From Chloroflexota bacterium (lineage in GTDB: Bacteria; Chloroflexota; UBA5177; JANWHV01): 5,834 nucleotides of DNA. Made by a program: the position numbers and the translations under genes. The notes below the pieces were generated by a model. That model made no database searches, was not told the DNA's origin, and saw nothing but the letters and a program-made list of their open reading frames with translations. The stretch covers positions 1-5,834 of the forward strand of contig JANWHV010000190.1 in the NCBI GenBank assembly GCA_025450255.1, given 5' to 3'. Numbering within the stretch: position 1 is the stretch's first letter; the number at the start of each line of letters is the position of its first letter. Of the stretch, positions 1-5,362 are shown piece after piece.

Positions 1-597
1 GTGCTGACCCTCTGGGTGCTCGAGGCGGCGCTGCGCCAGTGCGCGGCGTGGCATCAGGCCGGCTTCCCGTTTGGCGTCTCCGTGAACATATCGGTGCGCA
101 CCCTGCAAGACACGCAATTGCCGGATACCGTGGCCTGGCTGCTGCATCGGTACGGCGTGGCGCCGGAGATGCTGACCCTGGAGATCACCGAGAGCACCCT
201 GATGGCCGATCCGCTACGCGCCATGAACGTGCTCACGCGTATGGCCAAGATTGGCGTGCGCATCGCGATCGACGATTTCGGCACCGGTTACTCCTCGCTG
301 GCCTATCTCAAGGGTTTGCCGATCCACGAGATCAAGATCGATAAGTCATTCGTGATCGGCATGGGCAGCGGCGAGAACGACACGGCCATCGTGCGATCGG
401 TGATCGAGCTAGGACATAACCTCGGCATGCAAGTGGTGGCCGAAGGGGTGGAGCACCGGCCCGCCTGGAACATCCTGGTCGACATGGGCTGCGATATCGC
501 CCAGGGCAACTTCATGAGCCTGCCCGTACCGGCCCATGAGCTGGAGGCCTGGCTTGCGCGGGCCGGCCAGTTTCCGGCGGCGGGGGCCTCCGGATGA
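1..597 (+). CDS. EAL-domain protein, probable cyclic-di-GMP phosphodiesterase (C-terminal part)
   Basis: This is the last 198 codons of a gene that enters from the left edge. The GTG at position 1 is an in-frame codon at the cut, not a demonstrated start. EAL domains hydrolyse the second messenger cyclic-di-GMP to pGpG with Mg2+ or Mn2+. Visible motifs, numbered within the fragment, are NIS (N29), LEITES (E61), IDDFGTGYSSL (D91, D92, intact loop 6), EIKIDKSFV (K112), VAEGVE (E148) and AQG (Q168). The signature EAL Glu itself lies upstream of the window. Every active-site position I can check is present, so the domain is probably catalytic rather than a degenerate receptor. The usual QGYxFSRP tail is changed to QGNFMSLPVP, a mild deviation. 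Only about 30 residues follow it, so EAL is the terminal domain. GGDEF, PAS or other sensory domains probably precede it off-window. The gene converges on the minus-strand cluster, with a hairpin 10 nt past its stop. Confidence 0.95.
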   Translation: MLTLWVLEAALRQCAAWHQAGFPFGVSVNISVRTLQDTQLPDTVAWLLHRYGVAPEMLTLEITESTLMADPLRAMNVLTRMAKIGVRIAIDDFGTGYSSLAYLKGLPIHEIKIDKSFVIGMGSGENDTAIVRSVIELGHNLGMQVVAEGVEHRPAWNILVDMGCDIAQGNFMSLPVPAHELEAWLARAGQFPAAGASG

Positions 598-606
598 GGC
601 TGGGTG

Positions 607-628
607 GGCGTGGACTGCGGTCCACGCC
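607..628. terminator. Perfect 9-bp hairpin after the EAL gene
   Basis: The arms GGCGTGGAC and GTCCACGCC pair perfectly around a TGCG loop, 10 nt downstream of the EAL stop. It could end EAL transcription, but AAAA rather than a T-tract follows on the plus strand, and no T-tract follows in the other direction either. It is therefore not a canonical intrinsic terminator and may instead belong to the adjacent hairpin cluster. Confidence 0.4.
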
Positions 629-650
629 AAAACGCGAGGTGGCGATCGGG

Positions 651-666
651 CCTGGCCTGCGGCCGG
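651..666. repeat. GGCC-TGC-GGCC hairpin
   Basis: GGCC at 654-657 pairs with GGCC at 661-664 over a three-base TGC loop. CC at 651-652 and GG at 665-666 extend the stem if T653 is bulged. It is short and GC-rich, so it could arise by chance. It is listed because its centre is about one interval (32 nt) from the next hairpin. Confidence 0.25.
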
Positions 667-682
667 TTGGGGTGTGAGGGCC

Positions 683-698
683 TCCAGATAAATCTGGA
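683..698. repeat. GATAAATC-core hairpin, copy 1
   Basis: This is the inverted repeat TCCAGATAAATCTGGA. The arms TCCAGA and TCTGGA pair around TAAA (or TCCAGAT/ATCTGGA around AA). The core GATAAATC is identical to that of the hairpin at 714-729, and the outer arms differ in a complementary way, so folding looks conserved rather than sequence. Confidence 0.6.
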
Positions 699-713
699 CG
701 GCAGTGACCGCGG

Positions 714-729
714 ACCGGATAAATCCGGT
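714..729. repeat. GATAAATC-core hairpin, copy 2
   Basis: This is the inverted repeat ACCGGATAAATCCGGT, with arms ACCGGA and TCCGGT around TAAA. It lies 15 nt beyond the sister hairpin at 683-698. Compared with that copy, the outermost pair is A-T instead of T-A and the fourth pair is G-C instead of A-T. Both are paired substitutions. Confidence 0.6.
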
Positions 730-770
730 TGGGCATGATACGGCGCGTGAGGAATTCCCAAATCGCACAT

Positions 771-896
771 ATTCCAGCAGGCGATGATCCACGGAGACCA
801 GATGCCGGTGTAGAGCCCCATGGCGGCCACCTGTTGCAACTGACGTCGCGCCCGATCGGCGTAGGGCGAACTGGTGTTGAGGACGGCACGGATCAT
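771..896 (-). pseudogene. PIN-domain toxin remnant (N-terminal ~42 codons)
   Basis: ATG at 896-894 overlaps the antitoxin-like stop as ATGA, typical of translationally coupled toxin-antitoxin pairs. The product begins MIRAVLNTSS, where PIN ribonucleases normally read hhhDTS. The first metal-binding Asp is therefore Asn (N7), one base change from GAC to AAC. The family-like segment runs to GIWSPWIIA at about residue 39. After that the reading frame stays open antisense through the hairpin cluster and into the EAL gene down to 303, but the sequence is Pro/Arg/Ser-rich and no longer protein-like. The remaining PIN acidic residues of a ~130-150 aa toxin are absent. I read it as an inactivated, truncated toxin. 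The family call rests on a short stretch, so it is likely rather than certain. Confidence 0.6.
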
Positions 897-1198
897 CCCA
901 CCGCCTTGTGCGCGTGCTTCCATGGCAGCGTGCCCGGCCGTGCGTCATGGAGCAACTCCATCTCCGTCGCGCTCGTCGGCTGGTCTTCGCCCAGCGGCGC
1001 GGCGCGGTCATGCAGATGATCGGCGGCCTTGATGGCCCGCGCCGAATCGCCGTTCCTGATGCGCTCGATCTCCGCCAGCGGGATCAGGGTGCGTCCGCCG
1101 CGTTCCGCGCCACGGATATACCCCGCCCTGCACCAAGCGAGGACGGTGTTCGGCGAGCGGATTCCGAGGCGGCGCCAATTACCGCCGTGGCGATGCCT
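893..1198 (-). pseudogene. Excisionase/MerR-like HTH antitoxin, 5' end missing or start unclear
   Basis: The frame encodes an HTH of the excisionase/MerR-like type: LGIRSPNTVLAWCRAGYIRG, then the wing-like GGRTLIPLAEIERIR. An acidic linker follows, and then ARPGTLPWK, a tail motif I associate with antitoxins paired to PIN toxins. The stop (895-893) overlaps the ATG of the PIN remnant, which supports an antitoxin role: binding the toxin and repressing its own promoter. No ATG, GTG or TTG lies in frame between the Gfo/Idh stop and the HTH. Reading further back enters the gfo/idh gene out of frame, where the nearest in-frame TTG is at 1258. The expected first ~10 residues and the promoter seem lost, as if a junction formed just behind the Gfo/Idh stop. 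The 5' boundary given is approximate. Confidence 0.6.
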
Positions 1199-2285
1199 AT
1201 CGCGTACGACGCACGGGCACGGCTTCGCCGGATTGCGCCGAGGCGTAGATCGCTTCAATAATCGCCAGGGCCTCGAGACCGTCCCGCACCGAAACCGGAG
1301 GCTCGCCGCCGGTCCGAATCGCCGCCAGGAACGCGCGCATTTCCTCAAGATGAGGGTCCGACTCGTCCAGGCGCGGCGTGATGTCGACCTGCTCGCCATC
1401 CAGGGTCGTGAAGATTGACAGGCCGGACTGGTCGTCATTGGTCAGGCGCGCGCCTCCGGCGCTGCCCAGGAGTTCGAGGCTCAGATCGTCGTCGCCGATG
1501 AACGCGGCCCAACTCGTTTCGACCAGCACCGTGGCCCCGTTCGCCAGCGTGACCATGCCCGCGGCGAAGTCCTCGACGTCGAAGAGATCGGCGGGCGCGG
1601 CTTCGCTTCCCAGCAAAGAGGACACGACACGCGCGCGCTCCAGCCCGAAATGGGCATGGGCGACGCCGAAGGCCGCGATCGGCTGCGGATACCCCATCAT
1701 GTGCAAAGCCAGGTCCAGCACATGGACGCCAATGTCGATCAACGGCCCTCCACCGGCCGCCATCCTGGAGGTAAACCAGCTTGCGCGCGGTGGCAGCCCC
1801 TGCCGGCGGAGCCAGCGCGCTCGCGCGTAATACACCGTGCCCAGGCGGCCAGCCGTGACCGCCTGGCGCAGTGCCTTCGCCGGCGCCCTGAAGCGATTGT
1901 TGAAGCCCAGCATGACCAATCGGTCCGACTGCTCCACGGCGTGGACGATGGCCAGGCCGTCATCCACGCTGTGAGCCAACGGCTTCTCCAGAAGCACATG
2001 CTTACCAGCCGCGATTGCCGCCAGGGTGACTGTCCGGTGCAGCGCGTTTGGCACGGTAACGATCGCGGCATCGATGTCGGGTCGCTCGAGCAGGTCCGCG
2101 TAGTCGCCGTAGCACGAGGGGGGAACGTCGCACTCTTCGACCAGTCGCTGGCAGGCTCCCTTATACGGGTCGCTGACGGCGACCAGCCGCGCCCCAGGCA
2201 GGGTGCGAAGGTTTTCGGCATGGATGCGACCCATCGCGCCACAACCGATGATGCCGATGCCAAGCTCCTGGGGTGTGGACGACAC
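1197..2285 (-). CDS. Gfo/Idh/MocA-family NAD(P)-dependent sugar oxidoreductase
   Basis: The protein has about 362 residues, the usual family length, and is cytoplasmic. An N-terminal Rossmann fold starts with GIIGCGAMGRIH (GxGxxG, residues 14-19), followed by AVSDP. The catalytic EKP motif is at 100-102 in LLEKPLAHS. The C-terminal alpha/beta domain carries GGPLIDIGVHVLDLALHMMG, with Asp184 and His188 where the family places its proton-transfer pair. Members oxidise or reduce a ring hydroxyl of sugars, inositols or sugar phosphates; the substrate cannot be read from sequence. Start choice: AGGAG at 2297-2293 lies 7 nt from GTG at 2285, which I prefer. In-frame ATGs at 2291 (only 1 nt from AGGAG) and 2300 (no upstream Shine-Dalgarno) are alternatives. 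Its neighbour upstream, 265 nt away, is a sugar isomerase, a common pairing. The C-terminus appears complete. Confidence 0.93.
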   Translation of the reverse strand: MSSTPQELGIGIIGCGAMGRIHAENLRTLPGARLVAVSDPYKGACQRLVEECDVPPSCYGDYADLLERPDIDAAIVTVPNALHRTVTLAAIAAGKHVLLEKPLAHSVDDGLAIVHAVEQSDRLVMLGFNNRFRAPAKALRQAVTAGRLGTVYYARARWLRRQGLPPRASWFTSRMAAGGGPLIDIGVHVLDLALHMMGYPQPIAAFGVAHAHFGLERARVVSSLLGSEAAPADLFDVEDFAAGMVTLANGATVLVETSWAAFIGDDDLSLELLGSAGGARLTNDDQSGLSIFTTLDGEQVDITPRLDESDPHLEEMRAFLAAIRTGGEPPVSVRDGLEALAIIEAIYASAQSGEAVPVRRTR

Positions 2286-2550
2286 GCTCATTCTCCTCAT
2301 TACGACGATTCCGGGTCATGCCTGCCGTCTCATTTTCGACCGAAGGGCTGTACTGCACGATCGGGGCACATACTGTGATGTGGCTGGGGCCTCGCGGCGC
2401 GCGTCATCGTGCCTCGGCGTGGGCTATTGTCAATGTCCTAGGCGAATTCAATCACATCAGGCCCTCCGCGGCAGCACTGATTTCAACCGAATGCCTGCCG
2501 AGCAGTGCCGGCCCCAGCCGGTGCCGTCGAGCGGGGGCATGCGACGATCG
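2286..2550 (-). promoter_or_regulatory. Leader region of the Gfo/Idh gene with weak promoter and operator candidates
   Basis: This 265-nt gap carries no convincing gene. On the minus strand a consensus -35 box TTGACA lies at 2433-2428. The hexamer 17 nt further on (ACGATG) is a poor -10, so the promoter is tentative. An imperfect dyad CACAT-N6-ATGTG spans 2367-2382, between that box and the start codon, and could be an operator. A 5-bp hairpin CCGGC/GCCGG at 2508-2521 lies just past the upstream isomerase stop and lacks a T-tract. The gap suggests the oxidoreductase may have its own transcription start. Confidence 0.25.
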
Positions 2551-3312
2551 TCAGGCCCAGCCGCGGGACCGCATGTTGTGTAAGCTTAGTCGCGCGGCCT
2601 CCATTGGTGGCCGTTTCGTGGAGAGATCCTGCTCTACGATATACCATGCCGTACCGGCCTCCTGGCCGGCGGCGACAATGGCATCCATGTCCAGGATGCC
2701 CTCACCAACCTCCGCGAAGGACCGATCGGTATCGGCGGCCATGTCTTTCATGTGGATGATCCGGCAGCGACTGCCCAGTCGTCGGATGTAGGCAGCGGGA
2801 TCGACGCCGCCATATTGTGCCCAATACACGTCGAACTCCGCGGCCACCAGGTCCGTACTGGCGGCGTCCATCAGGATGTCGTATGCGCGGTGGCCGGTCA
2901 GGCGCGCAAACTCGAATGCATGGTTGTGATAGGCGAATTGCAGCCCATACTCCTTCGCTTTGGCTCCCGCACCCGACAAAATCTGGCCGAGGGCCTGATA
3001 CGCCGCCGCATCTCCCCGGCGCTCCTCTGGGATGGAGGGGCAGACGGCGTAGCCGCAGCCCATCTCCTTCGCCGCCATCAACGCGCCGGACGGATCGCGT
3101 ACCAATGCCTCGAAACCGATGTGCGCGGCGACGGCCTCCAGGCCAAGGTCCGTCAGTCCCGCCTTGAGCGCGGTGGCCGTCATGACCGTGGGCGGATCGA
3201 TCTCGACTGCCGTGTAGCCGATCTCCGCTACCTGCCGTAACGTCCCAACATAGTCCGTGGCCAGATCGTCGCGCACGGTATACATCTGCAGGGCAACGGG
3301 CAACTTCGCCAT
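2551..3312 (-). CDS. Xylose isomerase-like TIM-barrel sugar isomerase/epimerase
   Basis: The protein has 253 residues, opening MAKLPVALQMYTVRDDL, a typical N-terminus of the AP-endonuclease-2/xylose-isomerase-like superfamily. Landmarks of the divalent-metal site are YHNHAFEF (H129, H131, E134), EFDVYWAQYGG (D161), IIHMKDM (H187) and VEQD (E227). They match the Glu/Asp/His/Glu ligand pattern of IolE/IolI and related ketose epimerases. No signal peptide is visible, so it is cytoplasmic. ATG at 3312 is chosen because AAAGGA (3326-3321) precedes it by 8 nt; an in-frame ATG at 3360 adds residues without family character. With the Gfo/Idh enzyme downstream it probably acts on keto-sugar or inositol intermediates. 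The exact reaction is unknown, and members of this group are often annotated only as sugar phosphate isomerase/epimerase. Confidence 0.92.
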   Translation of the reverse strand: MAKLPVALQMYTVRDDLATDYVGTLRQVAEIGYTAVEIDPPTVMTATALKAGLTDLGLEAVAAHIGFEALVRDPSGALMAAKEMGCGYAVCPSIPEERRGDAAAYQALGQILSGAGAKAKEYGLQFAYHNHAFEFARLTGHRAYDILMDAASTDLVAAEFDVYWAQYGGVDPAAYIRRLGSRCRIIHMKDMAADTDRSFAEVGEGILDMDAIVAAGQEAGTAWYIVEQDLSTKRPPMEAARLSLHNMRSRGWA

Positions 3313-3454
3313 TGGTTCTTTCCTTTCAGCGGAAGCGCGGCCTACCGCCGCGCACGGCACACGACATTCAGGCAGCCTGCCAGCATCCGCATCCGCGCGG
3401 GCCTTGCGATCGTTCCTTAACCTTATCAGGGAAGGATGAGCGGTGGATCATCCC
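3313..3454. other. DedA-isomerase intergenic spacer
   Basis: This 142-nt gap has no gene and no clear promoter. It holds the isomerase Shine-Dalgarno (3326-3321), and an 11-base imperfect palindrome CAGGCAGCCTG is at 3369-3379. No T-tracted terminator follows the DedA stop, so read-through from DedA into the isomerase gene is possible. Confidence 0.3.
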
Positions 3455-4096
3455 TCACGCCGCCCGCTCGATCTCGCTATCGTCTACAGGGAAGACCCGC
3501 AGGGCCTCGCGCTCCCAGTGCCGCCCATGCCGGCGCAGCACTAGCGTGAGCGCGATCGTCACCAGGGCGGCGCCTACCATGCCCGCGATGCCCAGCGGAC
3601 CGGTGACGCTCGCCCCCAGCCCGTAGCCGAGCAAGCCCATCACGATGGCCCAGAGCACGCCGCCCGCCGCGTTGTAGAACGCGAAGCGTGGCCAGGGCAT
3701 GCGTGTCGCGCCGGCCAGGAAGGCGGCGAAGATGCGCAGCACGACCACGAAGCGCCCGAAGAATACCGCCTTGCCGCCAGGCTTCCGGAAAACGTAGCGG
3801 CCCACGAGCAGCGCCCGCCCGCCCCGTCCAGCCGTGCCGAGACGGCGCTCCAGGCGGCTACCCACCAGGCGGCCAAGAAGATAGCCAAGGTTATCACCCA
3901 GGATCGCGCCCGCCGCCGCCGCGGCGATCACGAGGGTGATCGCGAGGTGGCCGCTGATGCCGGCATAGACCGCCGCGGTCAGCAACATCGTCTCGCCCGG
4001 AATCGGCAACCCCATGCTCTCCCCGGTCACCAGGAGCAGCACGGCCCAATAGCCGTAGGTCGTCATAAGACTTGCGATGTCGATACCAAGGAACAT
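3455..4096 (-). CDS. DedA-family (VTT/SNARE-associated domain) integral membrane protein
   Basis: The protein has 213 residues and is rich in hydrophobic segments, at about 10-25, 37-66, 111-130, 144-162 and 166-187, with an Arg/His-rich C-terminal tail. Family motifs are GESMGLPIPGE (E26, E35), GDNLGYLLGR (D68), FFGRFVVVLRIFAAFLAG (R115, R121), AGATRMPW and YNAAGGVLWA. DedA proteins sit in the cytoplasmic membrane. They support phospholipid scrambling or undecaprenyl-phosphate recycling and proton-motive-force homeostasis. The acidic and Arg residues known to matter in E. coli YqjA/YghB have plausible counterparts here. ATG at 4096 follows GGAG (4105-4102) by 5 nt; an in-frame ATG at 4123 is possible but has a weaker context. 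It interrupts an otherwise sugar-metabolic set and may be an unrelated passenger. The upstream gap carries a CRP-type site. Confidence 0.93.
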   Translation of the reverse strand: MFLGIDIASLMTTYGYWAVLLLVTGESMGLPIPGETMLLTAAVYAGISGHLAITLVIAAAAAGAILGDNLGYLLGRLVGSRLERRLGTAGRGGRALLVGRYVFRKPGGKAVFFGRFVVVLRIFAAFLAGATRMPWPRFAFYNAAGGVLWAIVMGLLGYGLGASVTGPLGIAGMVGAALVTIALTLVLRRHGRHWEREALRVFPVDDSEIERAA

Positions 4097-4152
4097 TGTC
4101 TCTCCCCCCACGGCGGCAATCAAGCCGTCGCGCCCACTGCACGCAGCGTAAG

Positions 4153-4162
4153 ACAGATCTGT
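4153..4162. promoter_or_regulatory. Perfect 10-bp palindrome ACAGATCTGT
   Basis: This perfect dyad lies 57-66 nt upstream of the preferred DedA ATG and 10 nt on the promoter-proximal side of the CRP-type site. It could be a small regulator operator or part of a two-site promoter. A 10-bp palindrome can also occur by chance, hence the low confidence. Confidence 0.25.
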
Positions 4163-4172
4163 GTCGCCCGTA

Positions 4173-4188
4173 TGTGAAGCGCGTCACA
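4173..4188. promoter_or_regulatory. CRP/FNR-superfamily-type binding site TGTGA-N6-TCACA
   Basis: The two half-sites match the E. coli CRP consensus exactly with the correct 6-bp spacer (AGCGCG). All but one base pair of the 16-bp dyad are symmetric. It lies about 77-92 nt upstream of the DedA ATG, on the side from which that minus-strand gene would be transcribed. A TTGACG -35-like hexamer is at 4200-4195. A 17-nt spacer from it would put the -10 at 4177-4172 (TCACAT, poor), inside the site. If that promoter is used, the bound factor would repress; with a promoter further downstream it could activate. Which CRP-family protein binds is unknown. Confidence 0.5.
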
Positions 4189-4489
4189 ATGCCGCGTCAA
4201 ATATGTAGCGAAACCGTGGCGAGGCGCCGCTCCAACCGATTCAATACGCGCCGGGCCGCGGTCGCGGCCTCATCGAGCACCCAGCGTATCGAGCACACGG
4301 TCGAGCCCAGACAAGCGCTCGCGGCGTGGCCTTGGCGTCAGGGAGACAGCCGTGCCATCTGGCCTGTAGTACGATGGATCGCCGCGCGCGGATCACGCCC
4401 GCCGGCCAGGTCGGCGGCATGGAACTCGAATGGAGGGCGGGCTAGCTATCCTCGGGCTACGCGACTTCGGCGAAACCCGACAGCACTGC

Positions 4490-5350
4490 TCACTCGGACC
4501 CAGGCGGCAGTATTTCCTGCCGACCGTGGTAGCGAGGCTGATAGCCGATCGCCACACGGGCGCGGCTGATGTCCAGGAGCGACCAGCGCGCCGGGCGTTC
4601 GCCGGGACGGCGCGGTACTCGCGGGAAAAAGCGATCCAGTAACTCTTCCGTCGGCAGATCCGCCGTGGTGTCGTCCGCCGTGACATAGAGCGGCTGGTGT
4701 CCTTGCAGGGTGGCCTCGACCGCCAGCACGCAGGCATTGGCGGCATCGCGCAGATCAACCGACGCCCAGAGCAGGTGCGCCTGGCTACCCGGATCGCGCC
4801 GCGCGCCTGCCGTCATGCTCTCGTATGCCTCCTCCGAGAGAATGGTTGAGAAGCGCAGGCTCAAGGCGCTGCCGGCGCCGCGCCGCGCGTAGGCGGCGGC
4901 GATCTCCTCGCCGGTCGCCTTCGAGAGCCCGTAGCAATCCTGCGGCAGCAACGGATGCTCCTCGTCGATCGGCAGGTAGAGCGGCTCGGACCATTGGTGC
5001 TGCCAGGGAAAGCCGAGCGCGGAAACACTGGAGGCATAGACCACGCGCCGGATGCCCAGCGTAGCCGCCGCCTCGAATACATTGAAGGTAGAGGTGATGT
5101 TGGTGGTAAAGACGACCTCTGGCGGTTGCCCCGTGGGCGACGGAATGGCGGCAAGGTGGATCACCGCATCCGCGCCGGCCAGCGCGCCGTATGTCTGGCC
5201 GAGGTCGCGCAGGTCCGCCTGGATACGCCGGACGCCACCGGTCGCGATGGGCCGGGTATCGATACCGATCACCTCGTGGTCGCGCGCGCGCAGCGCCAGA
5301 ATCGTCGCGCTCCCCAGGCGTCCGTCCGCTCCCGTCAGTGCGATGCGCAT
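4490..5350 (-). CDS. NAD-dependent epimerase/dehydratase-family sugar enzyme (uronate dehydrogenase-like)
   Basis: The protein has 286 residues, an extended short-chain dehydrogenase of normal length. It opens MRIALTGADGRLG with the GxxGxxG cofactor loop (G7, G10, G13). Asp31 ends beta-2 (VIGIDTRP), favouring NAD over NADP. HLAA is at 65-68, YASSVSALG supplies the catalytic Ser (107-110), and YGLSK gives the Tyr140/Lys144 pair. The later ASVDLRDAANA segment is typical of the group. The compact size and YASS-x(n)-YGLSK layout resemble uronate dehydrogenases, which oxidise hexuronates to aldarolactones. A UDP-sugar or other sugar epimerase is not excluded. ATG at 5350 is supported by AAGGAG (5364-5359) 8 nt upstream. 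That Shine-Dalgarno overlaps the TAA of the preceding dehydratase gene (TAAGGAG), indicating one operon with coupled translation. This neighbour favours a sugar-acid pathway. Confidence 0.92.
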   Translation of the reverse strand: MRIALTGADGRLGSATILALRARDHEVIGIDTRPIATGGVRRIQADLRDLGQTYGALAGADAVIHLAAIPSPTGQPPEVVFTTNITSTFNVFEAAATLGIRRVVYASSVSALGFPWQHQWSEPLYLPIDEEHPLLPQDCYGLSKATGEEIAAAYARRGAGSALSLRFSTILSEEAYESMTAGARRDPGSQAHLLWASVDLRDAANACVLAVEATLQGHQPLYVTADDTTADLPTEELLDRFFPRVPRRPGERPARWSLLDISRARVAIGYQPRYHGRQEILPPGSE

Positions 5351-5362
5351 AGGCCGTGCTCC

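Larger units (their letters stand above)
607..729. repeat. Cluster of four hairpins, possible REP/MITE-like element
   Basis: Four inverted repeats lie in 123 bp between the EAL stop and the broken PIN gene: 607-628, 651-666, 683-698 and 714-729. The last three have centres about 32 and 31 nt apart. The last two have the same length and the same GATAAATC core, but different outer stem bases that remain paired on both sides. No transposase is encoded here. The cluster could be a non-autonomous mobile element, a REP-like unit, or a processed RNA or terminator array. Its position where PIN homology stops suggests it is linked to the disruption of that gene, but this is inference. Copies elsewhere in the genome cannot be seen from this window. 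Confidence 0.5.
4097..4489. other. 393-nt gap between the epimerase and DedA genes, regulatory rather than coding
   Basis: No reading frame here looks like a protein. The plus-strand open frame is Arg/Ser-rich, and the minus-strand frames are extensions or shadows of neighbours. A 46-codon minus-strand stretch ending at 4197 contains a helix-like segment but has no Shine-Dalgarno. The gap holds the CRP-type site (4173-4188), the ACAGATCTGT palindrome (4153-4162), a TTGACG -35-like hexamer (4200-4195, minus) and the DedA ribosome-binding site. After the epimerase stop there are two hairpins without T-tracts: TCGGG/CCCGA at 4452-4480 and CCGCCG/CGGCGG at 4399-4417. It probably separates two transcription units. 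Confidence 0.5.

Noticed and set aside
751..758. GGAATTCC palindrome near the hairpin cluster
   Set aside because: An 8-bp palindrome is easily due to chance. It has no loop and does not share the GATAAATC core.
303..770. Continuation of the minus-strand frame downstream of the PIN remnant
   Set aside because: It is open but Pro/Arg/Ser-rich, crosses the hairpin cluster and runs antisense to the well-supported EAL gene, so it is run-on rather than toxin sequence.
1199..1438. N-terminal extension of the antitoxin frame inside the Gfo/Idh gene
   Set aside because: The residues are Arg/Ser-rich, lack family character and overlap a solid gene in another frame.
2508..2521. CCGGC/GCCGG hairpin downstream of the isomerase gene as an intrinsic terminator
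   Set aside because: It has only 5 bp and no following T-tract in the direction of transcription.
2203..2791. Plus-strand open frames spanning the gap between the isomerase and Gfo/Idh genes
   Set aside because: Each is largely antisense to a supported gene, and the translations show no recognisable motif.
4197..4298. Short minus-strand frame with a helix-like segment (VLDEAATAARRVLNRLERRL)
   Set aside because: It has only 27-33 codons from GTG starts and no Shine-Dalgarno, and it overlaps the -35-like region. Not enough to call a gene.
4072..4569. 165-codon plus-strand open frame across the 393-nt gap
   Set aside because: Its composition is Arg/Ser/Ala-rich with no motif or ribosome-binding site, and it overlaps the ends of two well-supported minus-strand genes.
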